In this document: positions 53,997 to 62,890 of the stretch, in pieces
Layout: each line of letters begins with the position of its first letter
How positions within the stretch are numbered: position 1 is the stretch's first letter
Source of the DNA: UWMA-0277 sp965183885
GTDB lineage: Bacteria; Bacteroidota; Bacteroidia; Flavobacteriales; BACL11
Direction of reading: 5' to 3'
Assembly (NCBI GenBank): GCA_965183885.1
Contig: OZ238992.1
Span: 1,798,001-1,862,000, forward strand
Length of the DNA stretch: 64,000 bases
Position numbers and translations under genes: made by a program
The notes under the pieces: generated by a model
Told to the model about the DNA's origin: nothing
The model's input: the letters and a program-made list of their open reading frames with translations, nothing else
The model's database searches: none

Positions 53997-54004
53997 AAAA
54001 ACTA
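53964..54004 (+). repeat. 41-base direct repeat at gene junction (copy 1)
   Basis: The stretch spans the end of tandem gene 1 and the start of gene 2. The junction at 55028-55068 has the same 41 bases with two mismatches. The end of gene 3 (56290-56319) matches the first 30 bases. It encodes the tail GTVEKRIIIE and the next MKKL. Confidence 0.85.
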
Positions 54005-55060
54005 GTATTAATATTATTTGTATTACCAGTATTAGCATCAGCTCAGAAAGCTTATATTCCTGATGATGTATTTGAAGAAATTATAGAACTTAGGGGCTGG
54101 GGAGATGGAATTCAAAATAATGATTCAGTAAGTTTAAATAAGATAGAAAATGTAAAATACTTATTTCTTGATGGGGTTGAAATTTATGACTTAACAGGGA
54201 TAAATGCTTTTGTAAATATTGAAGAATTAGCAGTAATTAATCTTAAGACTTCAAGTGTTAATATTAATAAACTAGATAATTTGCAGCGTATCATTTTTAA
54301 TGATAATGTTGCTTTAGATACAATTACTTTTGGGACTCATCCAGAACTATATTTATTGCATTGTAATAATAATGCTCTAAAATATCTTGACTTAAGATCC
54401 TTTTCAAATATTGAGCAGATTCAGTGTGTGAACAATGACATATTTCGAATGGAAGTAGCTGGATTAAATAAACTTAAGGCTTTATCTTGTTATCTTAATC
54501 CTATTTTATCAATAGATTTAAGTGATTGTACTTCTCTTAGGTCTTTAAGTCTAAATAATACAAGGTTAAAAGAATTGGATTTATCTGACAACCTAGAGTT
54601 AAGGTATTTGAAAATAGAAAATGATAGTATAGAGAGTTTAGATTTAAGTAAACATAACTTATATTCTTTTTATGCTAGGAATGGGTATTTAAAATATCTT
54701 AAGATTAATTTAAGTAGTATTGTTTATTCTTCTCCTGAATGGGATGATAATAGAGCTTTTTTTGTTAGAAATAATCCATATTTAGATTGTATTGAAGTTG
54801 AAGATTCAGCTTATGCAATTTATTGGTTTAAAAGGACTTACTATGAAAATACAAATTCTCATCACTATTTTAGTGAAGATTGTAATTATAATAATGTCAT
54901 TGATACAAATATTACAGACACTATACACAAACCTGCTATAACAAAAACTCTTGTTAGAGTAGTAGATGTAATTGGTAAAGAATCTACTCAAAGAAAAAAC
55001 ACTTTATTATTTTATATTTTTAGTGATGGAACAGTAGAAAAACGAATAATAATTGAATGA
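53993..55060 (+). CDS. Secreted leucine-rich-repeat-like protein with short tail (tandem gene 2)
   Basis: This 355-residue protein has a signal peptide (MKKLVLILFVLPVLASAQ) and LRR-like units (LRSLSLNNTRLKELDLS, LRYLKIENDSIESLDLS), a similar theme to the LRR gene at 7255. It ends LVRVVDVIGKES ... FYIFSDGTVEKRIIIE. It overlaps both neighbours by four bases (ATGA), so the three genes are almost certainly translated from one mRNA. The ligand is unknown. Confidence 0.83.
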   Translation: MKKLVLILFVLPVLASAQKAYIPDDVFEEIIELRGWGDGIQNNDSVSLNKIENVKYLFLDGVEIYDLTGINAFVNIEELAVINLKTSSVNINKLDNLQRIIFNDNVALDTITFGTHPELYLLHCNNNALKYLDLRSFSNIEQIQCVNNDIFRMEVAGLNKLKALSCYLNPILSIDLSDCTSLRSLSLNNTRLKELDLSDNLELRYLKIENDSIESLDLSKHNLYSFYARNGYLKYLKINLSSIVYSSPEWDDNRAFFVRNNPYLDCIEVEDSAYAIYWFKRTYYENTNSHHYFSEDCNYNNVIDTNITDTIHKPAITKTLVRVVDVIGKESTQRKNTLLFYIFSDGTVEKRIIIE

Positions 55061-55068
55061 AAAAACTA
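55028..55068 (+). repeat. 41-base direct repeat at gene junction (copy 2)
   Basis: The second copy spans the end of tandem gene 2 and the start of gene 3. It differs from 53964-54004 at two positions. Its presence at both junctions suggests the array grew by duplication or is kept uniform by recombination. Confidence 0.85.
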
Positions 55069-56322
55069 CTTTTTATATTATTTTGTCTTCCCCTGTTCAG
55101 TTTTGGACAATGGAGTACTGTTTATACTAACTCTTCAGGTTCTGGCACTTATACAGGAAATGTTTGGAGAACAGTTAATGCCCTTGAAGTCTCTGATGGT
55201 GGCTTTGTATTATTAGGAGCATATAATTCATGGAATCATACTTCTGCTCATATGGAAAATTGGTCAAGTGTTTATGGCTATAGAGTTTTAAAGACTGACT
55301 ATAATGGAATAGAGGAATGGAAAATTGAGGATTATTGTCTTAGTCACCTTAATAGTAATGATCCATTTATTGCTCCTATTGAGATGGGAGTAACTAAAAT
55401 AGGGGATATTTTTTTGTTACTTAATTCCAGAACTAAGATTATAAATCAACAGGGTAGTACATTATTTAATGAACCTAATCAATGTTTACCTATGTTTGAT
55501 TGGTACAAAGATGGAAAAATTATAAAAATCTCTGATAGCACTTATACTATTTATTGTTCTAACTTTTTAATTACACTGGATATTAATTTTAATTACTTGT
55601 GGTCAGTTAATGTTATTCAATCCAATTCAATTATTTCTGCTTCTGATGGGGGGTATTTCTTTATTGGAAAAGATAATGATAGTTTGTTTTTAAATAAGAG
55701 TAATGAGTTTGGAGATAGTTTATGGAGTAGAAAATATTATTTCTCAGAGAATGATGTTGTAAAAGATATTATACAAACAATTGATGGTGGGTGTCTTATA
55801 GTAGGAGGTATTTCAAAACTTGGAAATGAAAGGGATATACTTCTTATAAAAACTAATGCTTTTGGTGATACACTTTGGACAAGAATTTATGGTGATCAGT
55901 ATAATGATATAGCAAATTCAGTTATTGAAACCTCCTCAGGTGATTTTGTTGTTATCGGTACTAAAACTACATCTTTTTTAGGTTTTTCAGAAGTTTATTT
56001 ACTAGCTATTGATAGCTTAGGGAATAAATTGTGGGAGAAATCATATGGAGGGGAGTTATCAAAGGACAAGGGGATAAGTGTAGCCCAAACAACTGATGGA
56101 GGTTTTATAATTGGGGCAGAAAAGAGTGATAAAGATATCTGGCTAATTAAAACAGATGCAAATGGTGTTACAGCAACAAATGAGATAAGTCAAGAAAAAC
56201 CTAAAGGAGAGTTACTTAAAATAGTTGATGTATTAGGGAGAGAAACAAAACCTAAAAGCAATAATCCTTTTATTGAAATATATGAAAATGGAACAGTAGA
56301 AAAAAGAATAATTATTGAGTAA
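55057..56322 (+). CDS. Secreted repeat protein with short C-terminal tail (tandem gene 3)
   Basis: This 421-residue paralogue of tandem gene 1 has signal peptide MKKLLFILFCLPLFSFGQ and the propeller-like units TIDGGCLIVGG, IKTNAFGDTLWTRIYGD, SVIETSSGDFVVIGT and TTDGGFIIGAEKSDKDIWLIK. Such DGG/GDTLW repeats are common in Bacteroidota secreted proteins. The tail is LLKIVDVLGRET ... EIYENGTVEKRIIIE. It abuts the convergent meaB gene with no gap and no visible terminator. Confidence 0.82.
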   Translation: MKKLLFILFCLPLFSFGQWSTVYTNSSGSGTYTGNVWRTVNALEVSDGGFVLLGAYNSWNHTSAHMENWSSVYGYRVLKTDYNGIEEWKIEDYCLSHLNSNDPFIAPIEMGVTKIGDIFLLLNSRTKIINQQGSTLFNEPNQCLPMFDWYKDGKIIKISDSTYTIYCSNFLITLDINFNYLWSVNVIQSNSIISASDGGYFFIGKDNDSLFLNKSNEFGDSLWSRKYYFSENDVVKDIIQTIDGGCLIVGGISKLGNERDILLIKTNAFGDTLWTRIYGDQYNDIANSVIETSSGDFVVIGTKTTSFLGFSEVYLLAIDSLGNKLWEKSYGGELSKDKGISVAQTTDGGFIIGAEKSDKDIWLIKTDANGVTATNEISQEKPKGELLKIVDVLGRETKPKSNNPFIEIYENGTVEKRIIIE

Positions 56323-57261
56323 TTATAACTCTTCTAAAATTTGGTAAATAGTTTTATGTTCTAATTCTTGCTCCAGTTCTGAAAGTTTATGAGTAGTTAA
56401 AAGCTGTTGATATTTTTTATTACCTAGTTCTTCTTTAATAATGTGGTGTAGCCAATACTTATTTTGTTGTGTTCTGTTATTTACAAAATAACCATTTGCT
56501 TGCATTTGGTTTTTGTGTTTCTCAATAGTATCCCAAATAGTATTGAGTCCAGTTTTTTCTTCAGAAGAACAAGTACTTACTTGAGGTATCCAGCCATTTT
56601 CCATAGCAGGGAAGAGGTGTAATGCTCTTTTATATTCTAATGCAGCATTTTTAGCTTTTAGTATATTTTCATTATCAGCTTTTGTAATTACTAAGGCATC
56701 AGCTAGTTCCATAATTCCTCTTTTTATTCCTTGTAACTCATCACCAGCTCCGGCAAGCATAAGTAATAAAAAGAAATCTACTAAGTTACTTGCTGTAGTT
56801 TCACTTTGTCCTACACCAACAGTTTCTATTAGTATAATATTAAAGCCTGCTGCCTCACATAGAATAATGCTTTCACGAGTTTTATTAGCTACACCTCCTA
56901 AAGTTCCTCCATTTGGGCTAGGACGAATAAAAGCATTCTTATCTGCTGCAAGTTCATGCATACGGCTTTTATCACCTAAGATACTACCTTGTGTGCGTTC
57001 ACTTGTAGGGTCAATTGCTAAAACAGCAACTTTCTTTCCTTTTTGAGTAAGCATTTTACCGAATACTTCAATAAAACTACTTTTTCCAACTCCTGGGACT
57101 CCAGTTACTCCAATTCTTATAGCTTTTCCACTATAAGGTAAGCAAGCAGCAATCAATTCTTGTGCTTGTTTTTGATGCTCAGTTAAGGCACTTTCTATAA
57201 GTGTTATTCCTTGCCCAAGGGCAGTTCTGCTACCTGCAATTATTTCTTGGGCTAACTTCAT
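56323..57261 (-). CDS. meaB: Methylmalonyl-CoA mutase-associated GTPase MeaB
   Basis: This 312-residue G3E GTPase protects and loads adenosylcobalamin mutases. The P-loop is GVTGVPGVGKSSF, with ILIETVGVGQSE and ITKADNENI. Because IcmF at 1052 carries its own fused GTPase, this copy most likely serves a separate methylmalonyl-CoA mutase not in the window. It is last in the long minus-strand run and overlaps the RidA gene by one base. Confidence 0.95.
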   Translation of the reverse strand: MKLAQEIIAGSRTALGQGITLIESALTEHQKQAQELIAACLPYSGKAIRIGVTGVPGVGKSSFIEVFGKMLTQKGKKVAVLAIDPTSERTQGSILGDKSRMHELAADKNAFIRPSPNGGTLGGVANKTRESIILCEAAGFNIILIETVGVGQSETTASNLVDFFLLLMLAGAGDELQGIKRGIMELADALVITKADNENILKAKNAALEYKRALHLFPAMENGWIPQVSTCSSEEKTGLNTIWDTIEKHKNQMQANGYFVNNRTQQNKYWLHHIIKEELGNKKYQQLLTTHKLSELEQELEHKTIYQILEEL

Positions 57262-57638
57262 TATTTTACAGCAATTACAGAAATTTCAACATTTACATTC
57301 AAGGGGAGTACTGAAACTTGTACAGCTTCTCTTGCAGGAGGATCTACAGTAAAATACTTAGCGTACACTTCATTTATTTCAGCATAGTCTCCCATATCCT
57401 TCATAAAAATAGAGCATTTTACGATATTAGTAAAATCCATCTCAGCAGCTTTTAATACTTCAGTTATATTTTGCATTACTTGATTGGTTTCATTAGTAAT
57501 AGTATCCATTACTAAATTTCCTGTTTCAGGATTAATTGCAATTTGACCTGAACAATAAAGAGTATCTCCACTAAGTACAGCTTGGCTATATGGGCCTATA
57601 GCTGCAGGAGCTTTTGTTGTACTAATTATTTTTTTCAT
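57261..57638 (-). CDS. ridA: RidA family reactive-intermediate deaminase
   Basis: This 125-residue protein hydrolyses 2-aminoacrylate-type enamines formed by PLP enzymes. It has the RidA landmarks GPYSQAVLSGDTLYCSGQIA, and the catalytic Arg in DPPAREAVQVSVLPLN. The length is normal. It sits between yggS and meaB and downstream of serC/serA, which gives it a sensible metabolic setting (serine-derived enamines). Confidence 0.95.
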   Translation of the reverse strand: MKKIISTTKAPAAIGPYSQAVLSGDTLYCSGQIAINPETGNLVMDTITNETNQVMQNITEVLKAAEMDFTNIVKCSIFMKDMGDYAEINEVYAKYFTVDPPAREAVQVSVLPLNVNVEISVIAVK

Positions 57639-57643
57639 ATTAT

Positions 57644-58285
57644 TTATTTTCTGTTTCCAAATATAGCACTTCCTACTCTAATCATAGTGCTACCTTGGTT
57701 AATAGCAATTGTATAATCTCCACTCATTCCCATAGAGAGTATGTCTATTTCTGTATTTTTGATAGTTTCAAAAGTATCTTTTAGCAGCTTAAATTCTTGA
57801 GTAATTTGCTTGGTATCTGTTGTGAAACTAGCCATACCCATTAGTCCTTTAATCTTAATATTTTTAAGTGCTTTTGCTTGAGATAATACTTCTTCAATTT
57901 CATCAATTCCAAAGCCAAATTTTGAGCTTTCTTGGGCAATGTGAACTTGTATAAGACAGTTGATTGTTCTATTATTCTGGGCTGCTCTTTTATTTATCTC
58001 AGTTAATAATTTTAAAGAGTCCACACCATGTATTAAAGCTACAAATGGCGCAATGTACTTTACTTTATTTGTTTGTAAATGGCCAATCATATGCCATTTA
58101 ATATCTTTGGGTAGGTGTTCAGCTTTTTGGGCTAGTTCTTGTACTTTATTTTCTCCAAAAATTCTTTGTCCTGCTTTATAAGCTTCTTGTATATCAGCCT
58201 CAGGTTTTGTTTTAGAAACAGCAACTAAGGTAACCTCTTTAGGGAGTGTTTCTTTTATTGTTGTTAGTTGACTTGAGATAGCCAT
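57644..58285 (-). CDS. YggS/PLPBP family PLP-homeostasis protein
   Basis: This 213-residue PLP-binding protein without known catalysis maintains vitamin B6 balance. It has the PLP lysine in LVAVSKTKPEADI, then WHMIGHLQTNKVKYI, and ends MGMSGDYTIAINQGSTMIRVGSAIFG. It starts within the stop codon of the DUF1015 gene (1-base overlap) and is followed by ridA after 5 bases. Confidence 0.94.
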   Translation of the reverse strand: MAISSQLTTIKETLPKEVTLVAVSKTKPEADIQEAYKAGQRIFGENKVQELAQKAEHLPKDIKWHMIGHLQTNKVKYIAPFVALIHGVDSLKLLTEINKRAAQNNRTINCLIQVHIAQESSKFGFGIDEIEEVLSQAKALKNIKIKGLMGMASFTTDTKQITQEFKLLKDTFETIKNTEIDILSMGMSGDYTIAINQGSTMIRVGSAIFGNRK

Positions 58286-59496
58286 TATTCAAGAGGGTAT
58301 ATGGTTAGTCCTGATCTTAATTTAGGTTCAATATAGGTGCTTTTAGGAGGCATAAATGCATTATTATCTGCTACTTCTTTTAAAGACTCTATAGGTATAG
58401 GTTTTAAAATAAAAGCTACAGAAAATTCGCTATTATCTATTTTATTTTTAATTGATGTAAGGGGAGTAGTTCCTGCTTCAAATACTATGTTTTTATCTGT
58501 CTTTTCATCAATGATGTTTAAGATTGGAGCAAGTATATTATTAGATAATATTGCAGGATCTAGCTTACTTACAGGGTCTTGGTTTACTAAGCTATCTTTT
58601 ATAATTAAGGAATACCATTTTCCTTCTAAGTACATACTTATTTCATCTTTACTAGTAGGACTATAAACATTAGTATCAATTATTTTAGTTGTGAAGCTAA
58701 GCTCTATTTTTTTAATAAACTCTTCAGCAGATAAGCCATTTAATTGCTTTATTAAACGATTAAAATTGATAATGTTTAATTGGTTCTCTGCAATAAGAAA
58801 ACTCATGAAGTAATTGCTTAAATCAGTGTCTTTATCTTTTGATAATAGGGCAGAGGAGGCACATCTATGATGTCCATCAGCAATGTACAACTTATCAATA
58901 GTTTCAAAGGCAGTTATAATCTGATTAATATGTTGCTTGTTATTTACAAGCCATAATTTATGAACTGCCTTATTAGTAGTAGCAAATTCATATTCCGACC
59001 TTAATGCTTGATAATATTTAATGATAGTATTGATGCTATCATTTTCTTTATAGCAGAGCAATACTGGCTCAGCATTAAACCCTGTTGTATTTAAATAGTT
59101 TCTGAACATTTCTTCCTTATGAGTAAGAGTGTGTTCATGTTTTTTAATCTTATCATCAAGATAATCTGCTACTGCTGTAGCAGCAATAATTCCTGAGTAA
59201 ATTTTTGACCCATTTCTTTGTTCGTAGATATAGAATGTTTCTTCTTTATCTTGGATTAAAATTCCATCTTCTTGAAAAGCTTGAAACTTTTCTTTTACCA
59301 TTTCAAATTTTGGGATTCCTGTTTGTTTTATTTTATCATTATAATCAGGATTAATGATGTGTAGGAAGGTATATGGGTTGTGCTCTAGCTTTTCTTTTAG
59401 TATTTCATCTGAATAGGAAAGATATGACCTTGAGGCTAATAAATTAGCTTTATCTCGTGTTGGTCGTATTGCTTTAAATGGACGAATCTGAGCCAT
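58285..59496 (-). CDS. DUF1015 family protein
   Basis: This 403-residue cytosolic protein has the DUF1015 pattern: FKAIRPTRDKANLLASRSYL at the start, a HNPYTFLHIINPDY segment, YIADGHHRCASS in the middle, and a C-terminal AFILKPIPIESLKEVADNN with MPPKSTYIEPKLRSGL. It lies right after serA in an order I recall as common in Bacteroidota (serC-serA-DUF1015). The function is unproven; the HHR motif hints at a metal or nucleotide site. Confidence 0.88.
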   Translation of the reverse strand: MAQIRPFKAIRPTRDKANLLASRSYLSYSDEILKEKLEHNPYTFLHIINPDYNDKIKQTGIPKFEMVKEKFQAFQEDGILIQDKEETFYIYEQRNGSKIYSGIIAATAVADYLDDKIKKHEHTLTHKEEMFRNYLNTTGFNAEPVLLCYKENDSINTIIKYYQALRSEYEFATTNKAVHKLWLVNNKQHINQIITAFETIDKLYIADGHHRCASSALLSKDKDTDLSNYFMSFLIAENQLNIINFNRLIKQLNGLSAEEFIKKIELSFTTKIIDTNVYSPTSKDEISMYLEGKWYSLIIKDSLVNQDPVSKLDPAILSNNILAPILNIIDEKTDKNIVFEAGTTPLTSIKNKIDNSEFSVAFILKPIPIESLKEVADNNAFMPPKSTYIEPKLRSGLTIYPLE

Positions 59497-59498
59497 TT

Positions 59499-60458
59499 TT
59501 ATTTATTAAAATGCGTGCAAATTTGATCAGCTAGTTCTGTTCCAACTCTATCTTGAGCTTCTAGTGTTGCTGCTCCAATATGTGGTGTTAATGATATTGC
59601 ATTATGCATTAACAAGTGTATAGTTGGGTTAGGCTCATTTTCAAATACATCAAGTCCTGCATAAGCTAATTTTTCTTTGTCTAGCGCAAACATTAAAGCA
59701 GTTTCATCTATAACGCCACCTCTAGCAGTATTAATAATTCCTGCTCCTGTTTTCATCATCCCAATTTCTTCTGCTCCAATAACAGCTTTATCTCCGATTT
59801 TAGGGATGTGCAAGCTCACAAAATCAGCATTTGACAATACTTCCTCTAAGCTTTCAGTTTCTATAGTAAAAGACTTTTTATCCCCATTAAAGAATTCTAA
59901 GGTAATATTAGCTTCATTAATAAACTTGTCATGAGCTTTTACATTCATTCCTAGTCCTATAGCTCTTTTTGCAACTTCTTGCCCAATACGACCAAATCCA
60001 ATAATACCTAATGTTTTTCCAGCAAGCTCTTTACCACTAGCATATGATTTCTTTAGGGTTTTAAAATCAGTGTCACCACTTAATGGCATTTGTCTATTAG
60101 CATCAAATAAGAAACGAACCATACCAAATAAATGTGCAAAAACAAGTTCAGCTACTGATGCTGAAGATGCAGCAGGAGTATTAATTACATTTATTCCTTT
60201 TTCTCTAGCATAATCTACATCAATATTATCCATACCAACACCACCTCTTCCAATAATCTTAAGGTTAGGGCAAGCATCAATTAAATCTTTACGAACAGTA
60301 GTAGCACTTCTTACTAAAAGTACTTCATAGTTTTCGGTATTAATAGTATTTATTAAGTCTTCCTGAGCAACAGTTTCAGTTACTACATTAAATCCTTTTT
60401 CTTTTAAAGCATCAATCCCAGATTGTGAGATTCCATCGTTTGCTAATATATTTATCAT
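59499..60458 (-). CDS. serA: D-3-phosphoglycerate dehydrogenase (short form)
   Basis: This 319-residue D-2-hydroxyacid dehydrogenase is the likely first enzyme of serine synthesis, judged from serC next to it. The NAD-binding motif is GIIGFGRIGQEVAKRA. The catalytic Arg is in NTARGGVIDE and the His in TPHIGAATLEAQ. It lacks the C-terminal ACT regulatory domain of longer SerA, so serine feedback inhibition of that type is not expected. It begins just after the serC stop. Confidence 0.92.
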   Translation of the reverse strand: MINILANDGISQSGIDALKEKGFNVVTETVAQEDLINTINTENYEVLLVRSATTVRKDLIDACPNLKIIGRGGVGMDNIDVDYAREKGINVINTPAASSASVAELVFAHLFGMVRFLFDANRQMPLSGDTDFKTLKKSYASGKELAGKTLGIIGFGRIGQEVAKRAIGLGMNVKAHDKFINEANITLEFFNGDKKSFTIETESLEEVLSNADFVSLHIPKIGDKAVIGAEEIGMMKTGAGIINTARGGVIDETALMFALDKEKLAYAGLDVFENEPNPTIHLLMHNAISLTPHIGAATLEAQDRVGTELADQICTHFNK

Positions 60459-60459
60459 T

Positions 60460-61524
60460 TTAATTCTGTTCTAATTTTTGCATTGTATCTACTAACACTT
60501 GTATGCTTTCTATTGGCATAGCATTATAAATTGAGGCTCTGTACCCTCCAACTGATCTATGTCCTTTTATTCCGCTAATTCCTGCTGCATTCCACATTTT
60601 GTTAAATGCTTCTTCCTTACTAGTGTCTGTAAGTAAAAAGGTAACATTCATATTGGATCTATCTTCTTTATTAGCAGCTCCTGTAAACAAAGAGTTACGG
60701 TCAATTTCATTGTATAATAAATCAGCTTTTTCTTGATTCATTTTTTCAATAGCAGTAACACCACCTTTATTTTTTAACCACTCTAGTGTTAGCATAGAAA
60801 CATAGATAGGGAATACTGGTGGAGTATTAAACATACTCTCTTTACTAATATGCGTATTGTAGTCTAACATAGTAGGAATGTTTCTTCCTGTTTTTCCTAG
60901 TATTTCATCTTTTACAATAACAAGCGTAGCACCTGCTGGGCCCATGTTTTTTTGTGCTCCAGCATAAATTAAGTCAAATTTACTGACATCAATTTGTCTG
61001 CTAAAAATATCAGAACTCATATCACAAACCATAAGGGTAGGAGTGGTAGGGAATTCTTTTATTTGAGTACCATAAATAGTATTGTTTGAAGTGCAATGGA
61101 AATAATCTACATCGGCAGGAATATCATAACCTTTAGGAATGTAGTTGTAGTTTTTATCTGATGAGTCTCCAACAACTATAGCTTCTCCAAAACTCTTAGC
61201 TTCAGCAATTGCTTTTTTTGCCCAAGTTCCTGTATTAGTATAAGCAGCTTTTCCATTTTCTTTCATTAAATTAAATGGGACCATTAAAAATTCTAATGAA
61301 GCACCACCTTGAAGGAAAAGTACTGAATATCCTTCAGGAACATTTAATAATTCTTTTACTAAAGTTTGCGCTTTTTCCATTACTTGAACAAAAGGAGCAC
61401 TTCTATGTGATATTTCTATTAATGATAGATTGTCATTGTTGAAGTTAAGTACAGCTTCAGAAGCTTGTTTTAAAACTTCTTGTGGTAAGATACATGGTCC
61501 TGCTGAAAAATTGTGTTTTTTCAT
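60460..61524 (-). CDS. serC: Phosphoserine aminotransferase
   Basis: This 354-residue class V aminotransferase converts 3-phosphohydroxypyruvate to phosphoserine. It begins [19 protein letters not shown], has [12 protein letters not shown] and [12 protein letters not shown], the PLP lysine in [12 protein letters not shown], and ends with [16 protein letters not shown]. It lies between efp and serA with 1-2 base gaps, so it is firmly in the operon. Confidence 0.96.
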   Translation of the reverse strand: MKKHNFSAGPCILPQEVLKQASEAVLNFNNDNLSLIEISHRSAPFVQVMEKAQTLVKELLNVPEGYSVLFLQGGASLEFLMVPFNLMKENGKAAYTNTGTWAKKAIAEAKSFGEAIVVGDSSDKNYNYIPKGYDIPADVDYFHCTSNNTIYGTQIKEFPTTPTLMVCDMSSDIFSRQIDVSKFDLIYAGAQKNMGPAGATLVIVKDEILGKTGRNIPTMLDYNTHISKESMFNTPPVFPIYVSMLTLEWLKNKGGVTAIEKMNQEKADLLYNEIDRNSLFTGAANKEDRSNMNVTFLLTDTSKEEAFNKMWNAAGISGIKGHRSVGGYRASIYNAMPIESIQVLVDTMQKLEQN

Positions 61525-61526
61525 TT

Positions 61527-62093
61527 TTATTCTTTTATTCTTTCAATGTAAGCACCTTTTTCGGTGTCAATTTTGATTTTATCTCCCTCATTAATAAAAA
61601 GAGGGACATTAACTGTTGCTCCACTTTCTGTTGTAGCAGGCTTAGTAGCATTAGTTGCTGTATTTCCTTTTACTCCAGGTTCAGTAAATGTAATTTCTAA
61701 TACTACATGTGATGGGATTTGTGCAGATAAAGGCATTCCTTCATCAGCATGAAAAAGAACTTCTACTGTTCCTCCTTCTTTTAAAAAATGAACATTATCA
61801 ATAAAATCTTTTTGCATCATTATTTGCTCATAATCATCATTGTTCATTAAATGATAATCATTTCCCTCAGCATATAGGAATTGATATTTTCTATTTTCAA
61901 CTCTAATTACATCAATTTTAACACCTGATGTAAAAGTATTTTCTAAAAGTCTTCCTGTATTTAGGTTTCTAATTTTTGTTCTTACAAATGCAGGTCCTTT
62001 TCCAGGTTTTACGTGCAGGAAAGATTCAATTTTCCAAGGTTCTCCATTGTGGTTAAAACATAATCCGTTTCTAAAATCTGCTGTAGTTGCCAT
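61527..62093 (-). CDS. efp: Elongation factor P
   Basis: This 188-residue three-domain translation factor helps ribosomes through polyproline. It has [18 protein letters not shown], with Lys32 or near as the tip residue usually modified, [15 protein letters not shown], and ends [10 protein letters not shown]. The tip PGKGPAF keeps Lys. It is cotranscribed between lpxA and serC. The modification enzyme is not visible here. Confidence 0.96.
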   Translation of the reverse strand: MATTADFRNGLCFNHNGEPWKIESFLHVKPGKGPAFVRTKIRNLNTGRLLENTFTSGVKIDVIRVENRKYQFLYAEGNDYHLMNNDDYEQIMMQKDFIDNVHFLKEGGTVEVLFHADEGMPLSAQIPSHVVLEITFTEPGVKGNTATNATKPATTESGATVNVPLFINEGDKIKIDTEKGAYIERIKE

Positions 62094-62104
62094 AGTTTTA
62101 TTGT

Positions 62105-62887
62105 TTATTTTTGATTGTAACCTTTCATAATTCCTCTTCCTGATTTCTGTACAAATGAGATAATTTCATCACGCTCAGGAGAAGCAGTTAGTTCAGTTTC
62201 AATTCTTAGTAATGCTTGTGTATTATTATTGTTATCTTGATATAAAATTCTGAATATATCTTGAATTTCTTTTATTTTTTCACTTGTAAACCCTCTTCTT
62301 CTTAATCCAATAGAGTTGATTCCAACATAAGAAAGTGGTTCACGAGCTGCTTTTACATAAGGAGGAACATCTTTTCTTATTAAAGAACCTCCTGATACCA
62401 TTGCATGTTTCCCAATGCTTACAAACTGATGTACAGCTGATAAACCACCAACAATAGCATAATCACCCATAGTAACATGTCCTCCTAGGGCAACACTATT
62501 TACTATGATGCAATTATTTCCAATAATACAGTCATGTGCAATGTGAGCATAGGCCATAACTAAACAATTTTCTCCTACAACAGTTTTTCCACTAGCAGAT
62601 GTTCCTCTGTTAATGGTAGCACATTCTCTAATAGTAGTATTGTTTCCAATTATCGCTAAGGATTTTTCTCCCTCAAATTTTAAATCCTGAGGCACTCCTG
62701 CAATAACTGCTCCTGGGAAAATTCTACAATTTTCTCCAATTCGAGCACCTTCCATAATAGTAACATTAGATCCTATCCAAGTTCCTTTTCCAATTTCAAC
62801 ATTTTTTCCAATAGTCACAAAAGGGTCAATAACAACATTATCGGCAATTTTTGCATTGGGATGTACGTAAGCAAGTGGTTGTATCAT
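62105..62887 (-). CDS. lpxA: Acyl-ACP--UDP-N-acetylglucosamine O-acyltransferase
   Basis: This 260-residue left-handed beta-helix enzyme starts lipid A synthesis. Hexapeptide repeats run through residues 5-190 (VIDPFVTIGKNVEIGKGTWIG and so on). The catalytic His lies in AYAHIAHDCIIGNNC, and HQFVSIGKHAMVSGGS and YVGINSIGLRRRGF are typical. It follows the lpxC-fabZ gene by 3 bases. Confidence 0.96.
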   Translation of the reverse strand: MIQPLAYVHPNAKIADNVVIDPFVTIGKNVEIGKGTWIGSNVTIMEGARIGENCRIFPGAVIAGVPQDLKFEGEKSLAIIGNNTTIRECATINRGTSASGKTVVGENCLVMAYAHIAHDCIIGNNCIIVNSVALGGHVTMGDYAIVGGLSAVHQFVSIGKHAMVSGGSLIRKDVPPYVKAAREPLSYVGINSIGLRRRGFTSEKIKEIQDIFRILYQDNNNNTQALLRIETELTASPERDEIISFVQKSGRGIMKGYNQK

Positions 62888-62890
62888 AGT

